This document shows, in pieces, positions 11,935-25,278 of a stretch of 64,000 bases of DNA. The stretch is taken from contig OY755173.1 of assembly GCA_963576735.1 (NCBI GenBank), forward strand, positions 4,868,873 to 4,932,872. The letters run 5' to 3'. The stretch is from Bedellia somnulentella. Taxonomy: Eukaryota > Arthropoda > Insecta > Lepidoptera > Bedelliidae. Below the pieces are notes generated by a model, which was given only the letters and a program-made list of their open reading frames with translations, was not told the origin of the DNA and made no database searches. Numbering within the stretch: the first letter of the stretch is position 1; the number at the start of each line of letters is the position of its first letter. A program made the translations under genes and the position numbers.

Positions 11935-12382
11935 TCTAGTGTTATCTCGTTTTGTTATATGCCATGTTGCATTGGATTACAGTATAGCGTTCTCTTTCAT
12001 CGTGTGTAGCTCGTTTCGTTGTTGTTGTTGGAGTTGGTCGGTCGGTCCGGGATTTACTCAATCGGGTCGAGTCGACAACATTCGACAATCGACATCATTT
12101 GGTTTCGGTTCCGTGTGTGCCACAGCGCGTTGCCCCGCGCAAATATAGATAACCTATAAGTTTTAATTGAAACAAAGCTATTTATACCACTGATTACCTT
12201 TAATTGTTAATTGTGAACAAAAGTTAAATACTCATGACTACTCCGAATTCATAAAAATTGTGTTGTGATATTGCACATCCAAAGGGTGCGTGGTGTATAT
12301 TTTGTGCAACATTCAAAAAATAAACGCCAAGCTGTGGGGCTCGGGGGCCTTTTTTCTGCCGCCGCAGGGGATGTACTATCCT
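11935..12382 (+). promoter_or_regulatory. Rbfox1: Candidate alternative promoter and 5' exon region
   Basis: This is a locally GC-richer block with GTTGTTGTTGG and GTCGGTCGGTCCGG words, ending in a strong donor (CCT then gtaagt at 12383). Just before the end, a pyrimidine tract and CAG (ctgccgccgcag) could also act as an acceptor. The short ATG frame at 12371 leads into the donor. I cannot place a transcription start. Assignment to Rbfox1 rests on strand and phase only. Confidence 0.35.
12371..12382 (+). CDS. Rbfox1: Candidate start-codon exon end, MYYP
   Basis: ATG-TAC-TAT-CCT sits immediately before a consensus gtaagt donor and ends in phase 0. The downstream secure exon at 37589 accepts phase 0, and so do the candidate exons at 22099 and 25237. 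It may be the translated end of a 5' exon or a tiny internal exon, because a CAG preceded by a pyrimidine tract lies 3 nt upstream of the ATG. The peptide is too short to identify by itself. Confidence 0.35.
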
Positions 12383-13480
12383 GTAAGTATTTCCAAAACT
12401 ATCAAAGGAATTTCCAAGGCGATTGCAAATTCTATTTGTTTCGGTCAAAGGACAATGATTTGTTGATTATTTGTAGATATCTACCTACACCTACACTACA
12501 AAATTATTGAAATTGATTGTATCTGTCAAACTGAGCAATGTGAAGAGATAACATTATTGTATTTAGCATTATTTCCTTGTGAGTTGCATTGAATTTCTCA
12601 TATATCTTTGATGAAAACGTTAAAAATATAGTTTTTATGAGAAATCCTTTTGTTTCAAACTTTTATTAAACTCAGTGTATAAAAGTATTATTAAGTATCT
12701 AGTTATGTATGAGCTTACATGGAATCGTGGTACAAACTCTGTATTTATAATAAGCTCTTTTTTAAAATTATATTTAATACAGTTTTACAAAAATAACTTT
12801 AGGTGCAGAATAAAATATAAATGATCAGAATTAAAATTTCTATATAAATTTGTATTATAAACTAAAATCAGCAGTGCAAAGACTCTATTAGTGTCTTGAA
12901 TATGTCAACAAACTATGTTGCTATCTATGAACCGCACTTAGTAATTGCTGTATTCACATAAAAAAAACAATGGTTCGGAAGTAAGAGTCTAACAAATAAT
13001 ACTAGTGAAGCCATTTTAAAGAAAGAAAATGTATAATCTGTGTAATATGTGGCTTTTATAATTTTACATTCCCAGGTCATAAGCCAAAGCAGATCATTAT
13101 AGCCCAAAAAAATACTATTATGACTTGTTGCATGGTATTGCAAACTAAAAGATATAATGTTTTGTACATTTTCATACTCATACTTTGTTCATTATTTTAT
13201 AAATTTATACTTAAGAAATAAACCACTGTATTCTTTGTACAACTTCCTTTTTTAGAACAGCTATCTCACCGATAAGAATTGTTTGAGACAAATAGATGCT
13301 ATGTATTTCAATTTAAGTTACAAATGTTTTTGATATATTATCCCTTAAGCATTAAGAGTTGGGAAGATATATTTAAAGGCCAAACCAAGTTATCTATGGA
13401 AATAATAGCATTGAAACGGAGCATTGCTAAATCAATTTGTTGGATTCTCAAATTGTCAGTTAAAATTACAGTATTTGTTA

Positions 13481-13607
13481 AGTGCAATACACACTGAGCC
13501 CGCCGGGTGGCTGACATTTGTGTCTAAGATTTGTATGAAAACTAGACACAGACAAAAAGTTGCCCACATATATTGGTGGCCCGGTGGGCTCAGTGTGTAT
13601 TGCGCTT
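13481..13607. mobile_element. Short hairpin MITE
   Basis: TGCAATACACACTGAGCCC at the left is the near-perfect complement of GGGCTCAGTGTGTATTGCG at the right, extended by GCCGGGTGGC/GGTGGCCCGG. The spacer is about 70 bp. Short imperfect homology continues outside both arms. Confidence 0.6.
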
Positions 13608-13856
13608 TAAATAACTCCAGTATTTGAAACACATGTAAGTTAAACATAGTTTTTACTATGGGACAGTTTTGAGACTTAAATTGACTGTTAAAAAACATGA
13701 ATAAAGCTTAAAAACTTAACATTTTTGTTAAGTAGCTTTATTTTAATGAATATTATTCACTGGAGAGTAGTAGATTTGTTTAGGTACATATTAAAAAGAT
13801 ACATTCAATAACTGTCTTAGCTCAATAGGTAGTGAAAAGTGTGTGTTGTTTAAACT

Positions 13857-14142
13857 TCGAGCAGGCCTACACTAATTTGTCTTTTCTGAAGTTACATGTG
13901 TGGTTAATTTTTTTTGTGGATGCCCACATGACTAAGTCATGTGACAGTATTATAATATTAGTTGTACAAAATGGTGATGGGCATGCCCTCTATCACATAC
14001 ACTGTAAAAGCAAAAAGGGTCAGTTGCAAAATAAGTCAAATTTAAACATTTATTATGTAAATTCCTGAAGTGTTGGCAGAGTTACTTATACTTAAGAAAT
14101 GTCATTTTTGCCACCTGTTGTTCAGAGTACCAATGTTTTGCT
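13857..14142. repeat. Degraded family S SINE pieces, head-to-head
   Basis: 13857-14000 is a plus-strand body (GGCCTACACTAATTTGTC, GTGTGGTTAATTT). 14065-14142 is a minus-strand tail (GTGTTGGCAGAGTTAC, CACCTGTTGTTCAGAGTACC). Both are diverged, so this is an old insertion pair or a rearranged copy. Confidence 0.55.
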
Positions 14143-14551
14143 TGTATGATGCAGCATCGGTTAGAGAAGTCTATCTCTAACAATAATAAAATTGAATAGA
14201 AAACTCTTCATTCCATATCAATAAATAAAATCAATTTACAAATATAATGTTCTTGAACGGAAGTATAATTATCTGTCTTATCACTTATAGCATGGATGGT
14301 AAGGTCAGTAAATTAATGTCCATGATAGATTTTTAAGACGTAGCGAAAGACTTGGGATAATTATACTATAAAAAACTTAACTAAACATACAAAAATTTTT
14401 TCAAATATAGTATAAATAAATATACAAAGACATATTACACAGATGAAGTTATCCCCCAAGTAAGTACAACTTAATTAATTGTGGCATGGTATATTAACTC
14501 AACGATAAATCAAATGTTATGAAACAATAATTTATACACATCACATAAATG

Positions 14552-14635
14552 TTGCTCTCAGTGGGGATAGAACCCATAACCTCCGGAGTCCGGACCCAGA
14601 AGCTAATCATCTATCCACTCAACCACAGACGTCGT
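14552..14635 (-). repeat. tRNA-like SINE head
   Basis: On the minus strand GTGGTTGAGTGGATAG resembles an A box and ATGGGTTCTATCCCC a B box, with a plausible T arm. The acceptor stem ends do not pair well, so this is a tRNA-derived repeat, not a functional tRNA gene. A related piece lies at 56018-56110. Confidence 0.5.
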
Positions 14636-16511
14636 CATTAATAATTAATTAACCATTTGTTTTAAGTTATAACTGTACCTAGGATTGAAATGGTTATTGA
14701 ATACAATAAATTAATAAGCAAATAGGATAACTTCTGGACTTGTAGCATTGTAGACTGCTTCATTTTTAAGGGGATATTTGGTAAATACTTAATTCAAGCC
14801 AAAAATAACTTCGTTTACTTGATGCTAGAGTTAATACTGTTAAAGTATGTACGGTAGTTACAAAAGCTGTAATTTTTCAATTCAACTCTTTGTTCATTGT
14901 CATAAAAATTACGATATATTTTTTTCTACATTGATGGCTCCACTTCAAACAGTGTCTACGATGTTGGACAAACCAGACCAAATTAAAATATCAGTTAAAA
15001 TTTTCTTAGCCTTTTGTCCATGTTTGGGTCTGAGTTGTAATTAAAAATACATTTAAAATCCAAAAAAATAAAGTGAACAGTGGTATAGTGGGTTTTGGTC
15101 TAAACAAGGTCCGAAAAAAGTTAACAATTAAGTTTATGTAAAACGATTTTTTGAGAACAAGGAACACTAACACAATCCTACAGATTAGCTTGGCTAGGAC
15201 ACTGATATTGTACAAATATTGTCATTTAAAAATACAATAGAACTTGAAACCACAAAACCAATTTGAAAGACTTGGTTTGTATTATTTGTTTCCGACTGAC
15301 AGCTAGCGTTAAGATTCAACAGTTGGTGCAGTTGTCGAGTTCTAGAAATAATCAAGACAGCTCACAAGTTTACTGTAAATCATAGTTATTTTCAAAGCTA
15401 TTTGAATGAATTATTCAACAATGTTATATGAAATCATGTGCAGAAACTAAGTCACGTAATATTCAGGAGCGTAGCGGCCTATACAATGCAACCTTATATC
15501 ATCTCGGTTGTTTTGTATGCATCATGTAAAGCTACGAAGCGCTTTAACTTGAAAAGTATTCATGTTTTATTGTTACCGGGAAAAGAAAAAGTAGTCCATG
15601 ATTTATCTTAGCCTTTTTTGAAGCCTTACTTTTGTATTGAAATTGTTTTGTGTTGTATATTATTGAAACACACTTTTATTTACGTCACTTTCATTTATCC
15701 GTGTATCGGAATGATGGAGGAAATTTCTTCTATATATTTTTTAAATGATGCAGTGAAGCAATCACATTAAATTATGTATTGATGGAAGTACAATTATTAT
15801 CAACAACTTTCATAACTTCTCACAGCGCTGAGTCGCAAGTGTGAAAGTTCAACTTAGGAAAAATCGTATGTCGTATCGATTCCGACGGACATTCCGGAAA
15901 ATCCTCTCTAAGTTGTTTCCGTGCAATCTCTAATAGAACTACAGTTACTGGGTCACCTTCCGTAGCCAGTCTTTTCAGCTGTGAGTCAGTTACTTAGTCA
16001 GTCACGGAAAAGTTTTGTAAGTTGATGAACTATCCTCCTTTTAACGATATTTCTTTCATAAAAGTTCTATTTAGTTTTTGTTTTGTATGGAATACATTTT
16101 CGCAATAGTTTTACATCTGATAATGATCTGACTTACATATGAATTGATCAATTATCGTTTAGTCTGGTCAAAACAAGCCAAAATAGAACGATATTATATA
16201 CGTTACATAATTTGTACAGAACCAATACCCAATCTTATCAGTATTTTATGCCACAATTGTGTGCAAAGGTAGTCATCGCAGCTGATTAGGATTTTTTAAG
16301 AAACCGACTGCTGTAATAACCAATTTATCACGTGTGTCTAAGACTACTTTCAACTCAGTCGTAAATAAAATTAAATACTAATTATTACCTTAACAAATTT
16401 GTCTGACAGTAATTATGGCTAAAAGGTCGGAATTTCTTTGAATAACAGCGGTAATATATGTTGGTAAATAAAAAAACCGTGATGTGATAATATAGATAGA
16501 TTAAAAAAAAC

Positions 16512-16860
16512 AGCGGGTAGAATACCGCCTATCATGCAGACCGGCGGGGTTCAAACCCTGAATCAGGCCTACATCAATTTGTCTTTTATAAAGTCATATA
16601 TATATATATGTCGTTAGTTTATCATGGTTGTTAGCGGTGTGAAAACCGACATGGCTATGTTGTACTTAGTCTTGTGACAGTGTGTTCGTCCAAAACGGCG
16701 ATAGGCCTGCCCCCTATCACGTTAGTGCACTGTCCAAGCAAAATGTCGGCAAAACTCTGAACACCAGGTGACAAAATAACGTAATTTTCAGAAATATTAG
16801 TAGCTCTGCCGTGGCAGAGACGTGCCTCCGGGGATATACGGCATGAACGTTTGAGTTAAA
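16512..16860 (+). repeat. Family S SINE with a third head type
   Basis: The body and tail (CTATCACGTTAGTGCACTGTC, GGCATGAACGTTTGAG) are clear. The head at 16512-16572 has the B box GGGTTCAAACCCTG and an anticodon-arm region unlike the copies at 3149-3521 and 9421-9792. It contains a (TA)n insert at about 16598-16610. Confidence 0.7.
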
Positions 16861-17569
16861 TAAACAAAAAATGAAATATATGACAGCAAAAGGATTTAAC
16901 GCTATGTATTTTTATGTACATTCTAGAGGATTTGGATGTTGGATGGCCTAACTTGAATTAAAAAATACAACATTACCACACTTATTCGTAATTATAAACA
17001 AAAAGTCAATCTATGAGTAAGTGTACTGAAAATGCATGCAACCGACGATGCTGTGAAAGTACAAAATTAAATAATACTTACTACTTCACTTTTCAATTGG
17101 CGTTTAGCTTAGACAATGACTTAATTGCCTTCAAGTGATAGAGCTCATGAAGCTTAGGCTTAGCTAGTAATTGGCTGCCTGGTAACCCAGACGGTAGGCG
17201 GAACTTGTCACATGCAACCGCAGGCCGCTAATAAAATTAACTCGGAGGGTCATGAACCGAGCAGCTAACATCTGTTTTCGTCATTATATCTAATGTACCT
17301 ATTTTGTGTTTCAATTACTGAGTAAAAGATGACTGTAGCTTATTGTTGGGTACATTAATAGCTTATTATTTTATCATTTCTTTACAGTTAATCATGCCGA
17401 GGTCGGAATTTCCGAGCTGGAATTTAATTTTCTTTGATAACTGCTAAACTTCTGTTTATATTTTACTTGCTGTCCTAGCTGCTAACTGTGGCAGGAATCC
17501 CTTGTTTTGAGTTTCCATTGTTAGTATAAATCGCTAACTGGTTTAATATATTTTAGAGATTCATTCCTT

Positions 17570-17700
17570 ACGACTATAAATCCCAAAACTGGTAGCCAGA
17601 GTTTCAGAATTCGAAATTCCTCAGCCAATTAAATAAAAGATTGTTAATCAAACAATGTTTGGTGATAGGTGGCCACAGCGGCTAAGAATAACTTTAAAGT
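17570..17700 (+). repeat. Degraded family B repeat
   Basis: CGACTATAAATCCC, GGTAGCCAGAG and AATTCCTCAGCCA place it in family B. The 3' half is lost or too diverged. Confidence 0.5.
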
Positions 17701-18149
17701 CTCAAAACCATATATGCGGCAATAATGTGCTAGTATTTATTATAGTTATTCGAAGCTAAACTGTTAGACATTTCAATTATCAGAAAAAAATGCTGCATAT
17801 TTTCTCATAACATTTAGTTTCGTCGCTGATAGATAGCCAATATTTTTATTTCATTCAATATTCGGAACCCGATATGATTTAACACGTGACCAATAAATAG
17901 CACCAGGCTATATTGCATTGCCAATGTCATGAAACGGTTGCCTGCCTCCCGCAAATGAAAACATCAGCTCGTGCTGCGGGGACCACCACCGCCGCGGTCT
18001 TCCTTAACCACATTTAGGTGAAGATGCTGTTACATGACATACATACGGAATATCACGATTAGTTATTTAAAACAGTCATTATTTACAAGCAAAACAATCT
18101 AGATTGTCGGCTAAGAATGAAACTTATCAATTTTATTTTAATGCTTTTT

Positions 18150-18282
18150 AAGTGATTTTTCGGCGTTACGGATGGACCCATCACCAACCCATAACAACCT
18201 TAATTTTACAATCGTTTCCCCGATATACTTCCAAAATTGGTTTAGGAATTTTGATTTCTGAAGTTCTGGCTACCCTCAGTTA
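18150..18282 (-). repeat. Family B half, back-to-back with the next copy
   Basis: It reads on the minus strand and meets the plus-strand copy at 18283 end to end, producing an inverted pair joined at the (ATAC)-like end. The text CGTTACGGATGGACCCATCACC is the complement of the usual core. Confidence 0.6.
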
Positions 18283-18495
18283 CATACATATACTCACGGC
18301 TATTAATCCCTAGAAGGGATAGATATTAAGGAATTAGAAATTCCTCTGCCACTTTTGAAAAGTTGTGTGGGGAAAAGATGGTAAAATAAAGGTTGTTGGT
18401 GATGGCTCTCCAACCGCATCGCCCAAAAATGCCTTCAAAGCCCCAATACCGTTAGTCGCCTCTTACGTACACCCACCGAAAGAAATGGGGTAGTT
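18283..18495 (+). repeat. Family B dispersed repeat
   Basis: TATACTCACGGCTATTAATCCC, CAACCGCATCGCCC and AAAGAAATGGGGTAG mark it. Its end differs from other copies, lacking the CCGACACTACACGGC terminus. Confidence 0.65.
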
Positions 18496-21400
18496 ATTAT
18501 ATGAAAGTTAAGGGAATGTTTCATGGTAAAGTTTAAATTCAATAAGCTCTGTTCTCTGAGGCGTGATGGATGATATATTATTATAACTTTCCTGAAAAAC
18601 TGCTGTGAAATGCACAAAGAGTTTTTAAAATGTTTAATAGAAGTTTCAGAATGTGTAAGCTCAAGTTGAGAAACCATTAACAGCATTTACAACTTAGTAG
18701 TAAAGCCTTTCATTCTGTACACATATAAAAACTTTATCACATAAAGTTTATATCTTTTCTCAAAAGTTAAGTTTTTGTCGGTATCATAATTTATTATTGT
18801 ACTACATGCAGATTAAATCAAGAGAAAAGTAAATAAAATGTTGTAAACATTATATAATATGTAAACTTACTATATTTTGTAATAAAATGTCACTTAACTA
18901 CGTAGTCTACTATCGGTTTTTTCTGAAATGGGTTCTGTAAATATCCAAAGATTAACCTATATTCAACTGTGAAGTGAAAACTTAAGGACCATCTTTAAGT
19001 GCACAGTCGGACGGAGGACTATAAAATTTTGCAAACTGAATGTTTATATACAGAAAGAGTGGATAAAGCTATTTGATATTTAATTGCGCATTAAAGTACT
19101 AACTAATCAATGTAAAATGCATTACACACAACCATTGACTTGTAACACACTTCTAAATTCATATCACTCATACATAAATTAGGTGGCCTAATTGACATTA
19201 AATAAATAAATAATTGAGATGGTTTTATATTGTAGTCTTTGTCTTTCTTGTATAAGTTTATTAGAAAACATACTTACATACATATAATAACATCTATAAA
19301 TCCCAAAAAGTGACTGAAAATTATGGTCGAAATTCTATAACTAGATTGCTTCTTATAAAATTAAGAATTTATTGGTTTAAATGTTGGTAAATTCGTAAAA
19401 AATATTATTTAATGGTTAAATCTATACATCTATATGACAAGTGAAACCGCACGGCATCCCTAGCGAGGTAAATGCCACAATACTTTCGGTCATATCGTGC
19501 CATTACTAGTTTCTCATCTCTGGAAATTCATTGCGTCGTGCCGAGTGTGCGGTATTGTTGTCTAGTGAAATTACACTTTCGTTTACTTTACAACCATACG
19601 TCTTTGCGGCTGTTAAACATTTTATATAGCCAATAATTGAAAATTAATTACAAATATAAGTGAAATAATCTGATATTAAACGTTTAATTGTATATTTTAT
19701 ATTAATTAGCCCTAATTCTAAAAAAACCTTAAGGCGCTCAAAATATAAATTTAGGTTATAAGCATTACATCATGCTTCAAAGAGGTAAATTAAAGATTGC
19801 AATCAATAATACCTGCGAAATGAATATATTTAAATGTATAGTATAACTGTGAAGCAGAGCTAAACAATGGTGAGAGGTCGTATGGAATTGAGAAGGTCGA
19901 GTTTAATCGCGAGTGCCCCTGAGGGCCGCTGGTCGGGACGGCTCGTCGGCAGCTTCATAATTTGCTCGGCGAGATCCCACCGACTTCCACTCGGCCGCAC
20001 TCCGATAAACAAGTTAATGGAGGAACGTCCGCTCCTCCTCCCGTATATTAAACTTTCTCGCGCTCTCTTTATACCACTCGATCGATTTTGCTTTTCACGC
20101 TTCATCTCGCCCATCCATCCATCATTTGCCAACGTCATTATTTAATAACCTGCTTGTGGTCGTAGAAACGCTCCTACGTCAGACAATCGATTAAACGATA
20201 TTATTCCACTGTATTGCTTCCAACATTCGTACTACTTGGCTCAAGTATCATGTGCGAAACTTAGTCGAGAGACTGCGAAGTTCGACTCAGTCGGCTGGCA
20301 CTAGTTAGAGCCAAAGTAATACAATTTTGTAGTAATAGTATTGTCAGGAAAACAAGATGGCGCGCTTTGAAGTTTCATCTAGTCTACCCGCAACTCGAGA
20401 CAAATCTTTGAAAACAGAAACATTTCGCGAGCATTCGAAAACTGCATATATTTTATGAATAAATGAAATATGAGCACCGGAAGCTTTTCGGCACCGATTC
20501 AGCATGTGTTTGAGTGGTCATTATCTATTCAAAGTACAGCGTGTACACTCGAAATTGCATTTTTGATGGAATTTGAGGAAGGAACGATGGGGACCGTATT
20601 CCCGGGCGAGGTATAAAGAGTAGTGTATTGGCAATTTGCCAGCGCATTGCTCGGCTGGACCGCGGCACGCCGGGTTCGCCGCCGCTATCAGCTTTGTATG
20701 GGTTCGATGATCATTTACTGTGACGCACCATTTGATAAACTACTACACTACGATACTATATTTTGATTAATGATCAAATGATGCAAGATTTACAGGGTTA
20801 ATATGACGCACAATTTGATCCAGCCAATAAACTTGCTTCTGCTACCATTTTATCATCGGAAATACAGTTTTACAACAGGATTAAGTAAATGTACAATTTA
20901 AAACACCTAAGGCGCGCTGAAATTCTCATATATGTGTATAAATGGAGTGTTTATTTTTAATCCCAAAGTAAAAAGGGGAAGAGAGTTTTAGGCTTAGCGT
21001 GTACGCCTATCTTTGGTATCGTACTTTGCAAACAAATTTCCAATTTCTCCTTTATATACAATCATACATAATCTAATCTTACAGCAATTTGATTATACAT
21101 TTAAAACCTTTAGCTTTTGTATTTTTTTCAGCCGCTGACAAACTCCCGATTGTTATATTTACATTAAACATAATTGGAGAGCAATGACTCTGAAGTGAAA
21201 CATTTTTTTATAATATGCGTTTATAGTTTTCTTATTAATTTTGATATGACTTAGATATCTTCCTCATACCTTGCTAGTTGGGAGTTATGTAAAAAATATC
21301 GAGTTTGAACCCGATAGTTTAGTAGATGGGCGGGATCAGCCCAAAAAAAGAAGGAACAACAAATAAAAGCAAACCGTAAATTAAAAGAAAACTGTTAACA

Positions 21401-22098
21401 GTATTACTAGTTAAAAGTGTTAATAGCTCATTCCGTAAACTATTTTAGAAGGTTAAATTGGGTAGATAATCTTTATTTAAATAACTTGAATTATTTCAAG
21501 GTTGCGGGTCTGATGGTAGAACAACAAACAAATTCGCCTAGCAATTCAAGTTAGCGATTTTGGCCATATGAAATTGTTATTTTGATAAATAAATAGTGAT
21601 GTGAAATTCTTGTCTTGGTGCGGGTACTTTGGGACAGCCGGTGTGGAGATCCTCATATGAGGGCTATGTTTAGCTGGGAATATATTTTTATTGTGATGAT
21701 GTTATTATGCTGGACGATGATGATATTGTTATGAAATGTGTAATAGGTGTTTATTTCATAGTATAGCAAGTTAAAGCAGGTTTTTTTTACGTAACATAAG
21801 TTATAAACTATTTCGAAATCCTACACAATAACAATAAAATTTGTACAATGATGAGCATGCAACCATGAATTAAGTTTATGTATGGTGTGGATTGGTGTGT
21901 AAGCCTAAGTATCTTTTCACACGTTTTTTTTGTCGTCTACCCGGTGCCGGATAACCCGCAGCAAAGGTATGGACTGAAAGCCATACACACGGACATACAC
22001 TTCGCCAAGTCCGATTCGGCGCCGGATAACGTGTCAAAAGGCGCTTAATGGTATTAGTTGTGTGTTAACCGGTGATTGAGATGTATTATTTATTACAG

Positions 22099-22143
22099 GT
22101 GAGTAACGGCAATGTCATCGACACAGGAACACCGACCCTCTTG
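22099..22143 (+). CDS. Rbfox1: Candidate 45-nt cassette exon, or recursive splice site
   Basis: After TATTTATTACAG the sequence GTGAGT begins a 15-codon open segment (VSNGNVIDTGTPTLL) that ends before a weaker donor, gtattt. It is in phase 0 at both ends and is GC-richer than the flanks. Because the acceptor AG is followed at once by a consensus donor word, this is also the arrangement of a recursive-splicing point. The peptide looks protein-like, but I cannot place it in a known domain. An in-frame ATG precedes it (ATGTATTATTTATTACAG), so a first exon ending at 22098 is a third reading. Confidence 0.35.
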
Positions 22144-25100
22144 GTATTTACACATTGTTTACATTTGATGTTTACTAATCAACCTTTTTGCATGTCCGCT
22201 GCAACTAACTATTTCTTTAAAGCCTCCTTCATTTCATGTAATTTCACACGCTAGACAACTGTAGCGTTATTTTGTTACATATACATTTGAATGAATCATA
22301 TATCTGTTGGGTATACGTTCATAATACGTTAACAACACCCATTGATTTTGCTTCGTTTTTTGTACGCGTCCATGGCATTGACTTATCCCTTCCAGTTGCG
22401 TACCTGCTTCGCATGCACACTGATACCCATGTGTTAATGTGTCCAATATAATTTAGACTCTTCACCGAACACCCTTAAGTTGCTTTTCAGTTAACAGCTT
22501 CGAACGAAACTATGCTTAGTGACCTCGTCTTTTGCATATTGATATTCCTCTTACTCACTGTTTATCAAGATTTTATACCGAATATGTTTTGCTGTATTGG
22601 AATTAAATATGCGTAAAGATGATGGAACTACATTAATGCAAAGTTCGTGAATAATTTTAACTGACAATTATATTTTATAGCAGCAAGTAAAGTTTCAATC
22701 AAATGAATAATGCGTAGGTAGTATAGTTTAATAGTGAAATGATGAAAACGGTTGCATCGAAGTGGCATCGAGAGCACAGCTGGAGCGCTGCCAGGAGCGT
22801 GCCGGCTGTATTATTAGCACCGGCCGACACCGTCGGAGTTAATCAAGCTCAAATAAGATCAATATTTCCCTACGTGTTTCATACTCTGACAGACTGTCCT
22901 GTCTGCTCTTCCCTCGTTCACTATCTCGTTTATCTCAATCCACATGAGGCGGCCAGTTTCCAACTCATCAGGGATTAAAACGCTGGTTTAAACGCTCATT
23001 GGCAACTTGGCAGACGGCTTGCCTAAAACATCAATTATATGTAACCTAATTACATCAGCTTGTCCTACTATAATACCCTTGAGTGGAAATCAGTTGCTGG
23101 AATTTTGGATCTAGTATCGGCTAAAATTATATGCAAAGTATTTCACATTACTGATAGAAGACTTTATGGAAATATACCGATGTTAGTAGGATTTTACTGA
23201 CCTGAATGAAACGTCGAAATGTCGATCACGAATATTTGCGTAATATAAGACTTTTTTTTAATACGTACTCCAAAAAAAATAAATATAATAATAATATGTT
23301 AAATACTAAAAAATATATATATTTTGTATGATTCTTTAACCAATACAGTTAAATAGCATATAGCAAAGAAAAAAACAGTTGAACTACAGTTGATAGAGAC
23401 GTTTCTCCGACAAGAACTTTCAAATGCCAATCCGCTTAACATTTACCTTAGTATACAAATATATTTTTAGAAGATATATAGTATCTAAAAAGTAGTAAAA
23501 CACTTCAATATAATTGTAGATAATTACCCAAGTAAATCCAGTTAAATCAATGCTGCCCCAGTCATACATTACCGCAACATTAAGTAGTTTGCGTGACAGA
23601 CAAGTTAGTTTACGTGCCGGCGAGAGAAATTGTTTTCATTTGCCTACAGATACGAACACTTGACCGTAATAACACTGCTGGATATTGTCACTCGCAGTCA
23701 TGTGTGCCCAGATCAGTAATTACCATCTCCAACGTTCGCACCCTACAGTTTATTTTACTGATACCCTACCCCGCCCCTTACCCCATTTAACTACCTCGAC
23801 ATTGTAAAAACATCGAATAACCTTGCCGTGTAGTGTCGGCTTTGTATAACACTGCCCCATTTCTACCCGTGGGTGATCGTAAGAGGCGACTAAGGGTATA
23901 GGGGCTTTTTAAGTGATTTTTGGGCGATGTGGTTGGAGACCCGTCACCAAAAACATTTATTATTACCATCTTTTCCCCATCAACTTCCAAAAGTGGCTGA
24001 GGAATTTCTCATTCCAAATTCTGGCTACCCCGTTAAGGGATTTATAGCCGTGAGTATATGTATGTATGTATATATCGAATAATACTTCTTTAATTTTATT
24101 ACTTCGTTGTAAAAAAATATGATCATTTCAGTCTTTAGAAATAAAAAAAGTACAAGATCCCAAGTTAAAGATTTAGACGGAAAATCTACGGGTATTAGAA
24201 TACGTTTAAATTAAACTTCTAAAATTAATCCTCGCTTTTGAGACACTGGGAAATATAATTACTTTCCTTTGAATGGCTGCCTAAGTTGATTTTCATTGTG
24301 TAATTTGATAGCCAACAAAATATTAATTCAATAATGAAAGAAAGAAAAGATATAACGTTTAAAGACTTTGTGCTAAATCAAATACAACCTGTATTTTGTA
24401 AGTCTTAGGGTAGTTATTTATTATAGAACCAAACGCTTAAGCCCTTATATAATTTTAATTACAATCAAAACATACATTGTTTTCAAAGCCACATTCAAGA
24501 TAAATAATTTGAACACAACACGGACCAAATTTAATTGTCATACTCGATAGTTATACTAAATGATGAATTTCTGTCCTAATGTAATCAGAAAATTGATGAT
24601 AATTCTACGAATCAAATCTCAAAGAGCCTTTCAACTGGCTGTGAATAGGCTGCCTTATGCTTTTGAATGGTAGATAACCAACTTAAAACGTGGTCAGGTT
24701 TGCAACCTTGCATCTTACTGTTAATATTTATATATCCTAACTGGGATTAGATAGATGAAAACCTTTGACTGACCGTAAATAAGAATATTAAATTTTAAAC
24801 AAAAGTGTGTTCTAATCTATTCTCGAACTAAAATAAATTGAACTTTATTGAAAGTGATAACCTTTGTGGACAATGATCGTATTTTATGCGTTGTTATTGT
24901 GTCTACTCTCTATGAGTTTATCAAGTTCATTTGACATTTCTTTGATTGTATAACCTTAGTTTATTATCGAACTTTAGTACGGAATGATACCAACCTAGAT
25001 GATTGTAGGCCTATTGAGCGCGCACGAGAGACCCTCGCTCGTGAGAATCGTTTGAAAGTCGCATGGAAAATTAATTGGATTGGAAACTATATCATAGTGT

Positions 25101-25236
25101 TATGCTACCGTACGTTTAGCGCTCATCCTGCAATAATGTTACCCACAACGCATGATGCATGCAATTCTGCTTATCATTACTATATTAATTATGTTATAGT
25201 AATACGATTATCTTAAATAATGATTTTCTGTTTCAG
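22144..25236. other. Presumed intron
   Basis: It contains a family B copy (23825-24072). A 79-codon open frame at 22739-22978 has no recognised motif and no good splice sites. Confidence 0.3.
23825..24072 (-). repeat. Family B dispersed repeat (well preserved)
   Basis: It starts with GCCGTGTAGTGTCGGC and ends GCCGTGAGTATATG followed by (TATG)n. It is very close to the 5937-6192 copy in inverse orientation. Confidence 0.75.
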
Positions 25237-25278
25237 GTGAGTAGTCGAGACTCGAGTCGGTATTCGCTCGACTATTTT
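25237..25278 (+). CDS. Rbfox1: Candidate 42-nt cassette exon, or recursive splice exon
   Basis: A good acceptor (gattttctgtttcag) is followed by GTGAGT and 14 open codons, VSSRDSSRYSLDYF, then the consensus donor gtaagtac at 25279. Length is a multiple of three and both junctions are phase 0, so inclusion would keep the Rbfox1 frame. The serine/arginine/tyrosine-rich peptide is unrecognised. Like the 22099 candidate it starts with a donor-like word directly after the AG, the signature of recursive splicing with a downstream competing donor. Confidence 0.45.

Larger units (their letters stand above)
12383..22098. other. Long presumed intron, mostly non-coding
   Basis: If the 12371 exon is real this is intron. 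It holds a small MITE (13481-13607), SINE copies (13857-14142, 16512-16860), a tRNA-like head (14552-14635) and family B copies (17570-18495). A purine/pyrimidine-balanced block at 19860-20145 is open on both strands (92 codons each). At 20600-20700, TATAAAG at about 20612 is followed by a GC-rich stretch and is a weak promoter candidate. The rest shows nothing I can name. Confidence 0.35.
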
